A stretch of DNA of 5,984 bases, from positions 1-5,984 of the forward strand of contig PMNJ01000252.1 in the NCBI GenBank assembly GCA_003162595.1, read 5' to 3'. Numbering within the stretch: the stretch's first letter is position 1; each line of letters starts with the position of its first letter. This DNA comes from Bacteroidales bacterium. GTDB taxonomy: Bacteria > Bacteroidota > Bacteroidia > Bacteroidales > VadinHA17. Below the pieces are notes generated by a model that made no database searches, was not told the origin of the DNA, and saw nothing but the letters and a program-made list of their open reading frames with translations. This document shows, one piece after another, positions 4,968 through 5,984 of this stretch. A program made the translations under genes and the position numbers.

Positions 4968-5900
4968 ATGAACAGGAATGATTTTTTAAACATGATTGAG
5001 GATACTGTCCCTGTTAACAGGCAGATGATCGGGGAAGTTTATGAGCTCATTGATATTTTTCCTTATTTCCAGAGTGCCCATTTACTTCTCTTGAAAGGTT
5101 TATTCAGTAATGCAGATGTAAAATTCGAGAATCAGCTCCGGAATTCAGCAATTCATGTCGGCGACCGGGAAGTGTTATACTGGCTCCTAAAAACAAAGAA
5201 TACTGCTGATGAAGGTAAGATCGATATCAAACAGGATAGCGATTTTAAAAAAGAAATTGTATCAGATACTCATCAAACTGTTATTGAATCGGCAAGAAAC
5301 AGTGAGTATATGATAAACGAAATTGAAAAAAAAACCGATGAAACCAATTTCATTGAAAAAGAGGATTCTTCCGGCCAGAATCCTGCCCATTCAATAATGA
5401 TTGCCACTGAGCCTGATAATATTGAATCAGACGGAGTTATATTTCTTTCCGATGAAGATACCTCTCCTCCTGACGAAAAGGTTTTCTTTATGGATCCCGG
5501 CTTCTCGTTCCCGGAGCGTTCTGATCTTTTGGAACTTGATCTTGATGAAGATAAAACAAGCCCATTATCCGACGAAAAAATAAACCTGGAAGACCCGGAT
5601 CATCCGGAGAAAAATTCAAAAAAGCTGTTGATGTCTGAGCTTATAGATAAATTCATTATTGCCAACCCCAGGATCGAGCCAATAAAGGATAAATCATACG
5701 TTCCAAATGATGATATTTCTAAACCTTTTGTCGAAGATGCCGGTGGTCTGGTTACCGAAACACTAGCAAAAATTTATGTAAATCAGGGGTATTACTCAAG
5801 GGCAATGGATATTTATGAAAAATTAAGTTTGAAATTTCCGGAAAAAAGCAGTTACTTTGCGTCTCAAATTGAAAAAGTTAAAGAATATATAAAAAAGTGA
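4968..5900 (+). CDS. Conserved protein of unknown function with acidic linker and TPR-like C-terminus
   Basis: The 310 residues have no signal peptide or membrane segment, so a cytoplasmic protein is expected. There are three parts. Residues 1-76 are helical and carry a strongly patterned block, FPYFQSAHLLLLKGLF followed by GDREVLYWLL, which I recall as conserved among Bacteroidota homologues. Residues about 77-215 are acidic, Ser/Pro/Asp/Glu-rich and probably disordered. Residues about 218-310 are again well ordered: ELIDKFIIANPRI (224-236), then one TPR-like helical hairpin, LVTETLAKIYVNQGYYSRAMDIYEKLSLKFPEKSSYF (261-297). It starts five bases after lptE and ends four bases before secG, so it is surely co-transcribed with envelope genes. 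The TPR-like end suggests a protein-protein interaction role; the partner is unknown. An A9 run at 5326-5334 lies in the linker. The reading frame is secure; the function is not known to me. Confidence 0.87.
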   Translation: MNRNDFLNMIEDTVPVNRQMIGEVYELIDIFPYFQSAHLLLLKGLFSNADVKFENQLRNSAIHVGDREVLYWLLKTKNTADEGKIDIKQDSDFKKEIVSDTHQTVIESARNSEYMINEIEKKTDETNFIEKEDSSGQNPAHSIMIATEPDNIESDGVIFLSDEDTSPPDEKVFFMDPGFSFPERSDLLELDLDEDKTSPLSDEKINLEDPDHPEKNSKKLLMSELIDKFIIANPRIEPIKDKSYVPNDDISKPFVEDAGGLVTETLAKIYVNQGYYSRAMDIYEKLSLKFPEKSSYFASQIEKVKEYIKK

Positions 5901-5904
5901 ACAG

Positions 5905-5984
5905 ATGGGAATTTATATTTTTGTTTCAGTATTAATAATCATTGCTTGCATCCTGCAGATACTTATTGTCCTTGTGCAGAATTC
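5905..5984 (+). CDS. secG: SecG, preprotein translocase subunit (3' end cut by window edge)
   Basis: An ATG at 5905, four bases after the previous stop, opens a frame of 26 complete codons to the window edge. The peptide is one hydrophobic membrane segment (IYIFVSVLIIIACILQILIV) followed by LVQN and the first two bases of a Ser codon. This matches the first transmembrane helix of SecG and the start of its conserved VLVQNSKGG-type loop. SecG is the small two-helix subunit that supports SecYE/SecA-driven export across the inner membrane. The short fragment limits certainty, but its position after lptE and the TPR-like gene is the usual one in Bacteroidota as I recall it. Confidence 0.83.
   Translation, partial: MGIYIFVSVLIIIACILQILIVLVQN

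Noticed and set aside
5979..5984. GAATTC exactly at the window end, suggesting a cloning-site boundary
   Set aside because: The bases encode part of the conserved QNS motif of SecG, so the site is natural and its position at the edge is likely chance.

Overview
The window is AT-rich chromosomal DNA from a member of the Bacteroidota, most likely a Bacteroidales/Marinilabiliales-type marine or gut lineage. The evidence is a GSCFA-family protein, a type IX secretion (T9SS) C-terminal sorting domain, the gene order sigma-54 activator - lptE - conserved helical/TPR protein - secG (a layout I recall as typical of this phylum), and weak or absent Shine-Dalgarno sequences with TAnnTTTG-like -7 boxes. 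No rRNA, tRNA, CRISPR array, insertion sequence or phage gene was seen. Gene density is high and no gene-free stretch reaches 300 bases; the longest is about 170 bases (1750-1919).

Layout. 1-786 (+) is the 3' part of a GSCFA-domain gene whose start, with the name-giving motif, lies outside the window. It converges on a minus-strand gene (847-1749) for a MerR-type regulator with a CarH/LitR-like C-terminal half that appears to have lost its cobalamin ligands. A 170-base AT-rich gap holds a 9-bp dyad upstream of that regulator and an AT-rich hairpin after the next gene. Then, still on the minus strand, come a 123-residue secreted protein that is almost only a signal peptide plus a T9SS sorting domain (1920-2291) and kdsB, CMP-Kdo synthetase (2344-3117).

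A 74-base divergent intergenic region (3118-3191) carries two facing-away -7 boxes that form a perfect 10-bp inverted repeat. To its right runs a tight plus-strand operon: a receiver-less sigma-54 enhancer-binding protein (3192-4436), the LPS-transport lipoprotein LptE (4420-4962, overlapping by 17 bases), a conserved protein of unknown function with an acidic linker and a TPR-like C-terminus (4968-5900), and the start of secG (5905 to the window edge).

The right half is an envelope-biogenesis neighbourhood: KdsB activates Kdo for the lipopolysaccharide core, LptE helps place LPS in the outer membrane, SecG belongs to the Sec translocon, and a sigma-54 activator is co-transcribed with the last two. 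Most of the window looks like conserved core genome. The points most worth a second look are the shared divergent promoter, the B12-less CarH-like regulator with a candidate operator, the cargo-less T9SS protein and the uncharacterised protein between lptE and secG. I see no convincing wholly new system.
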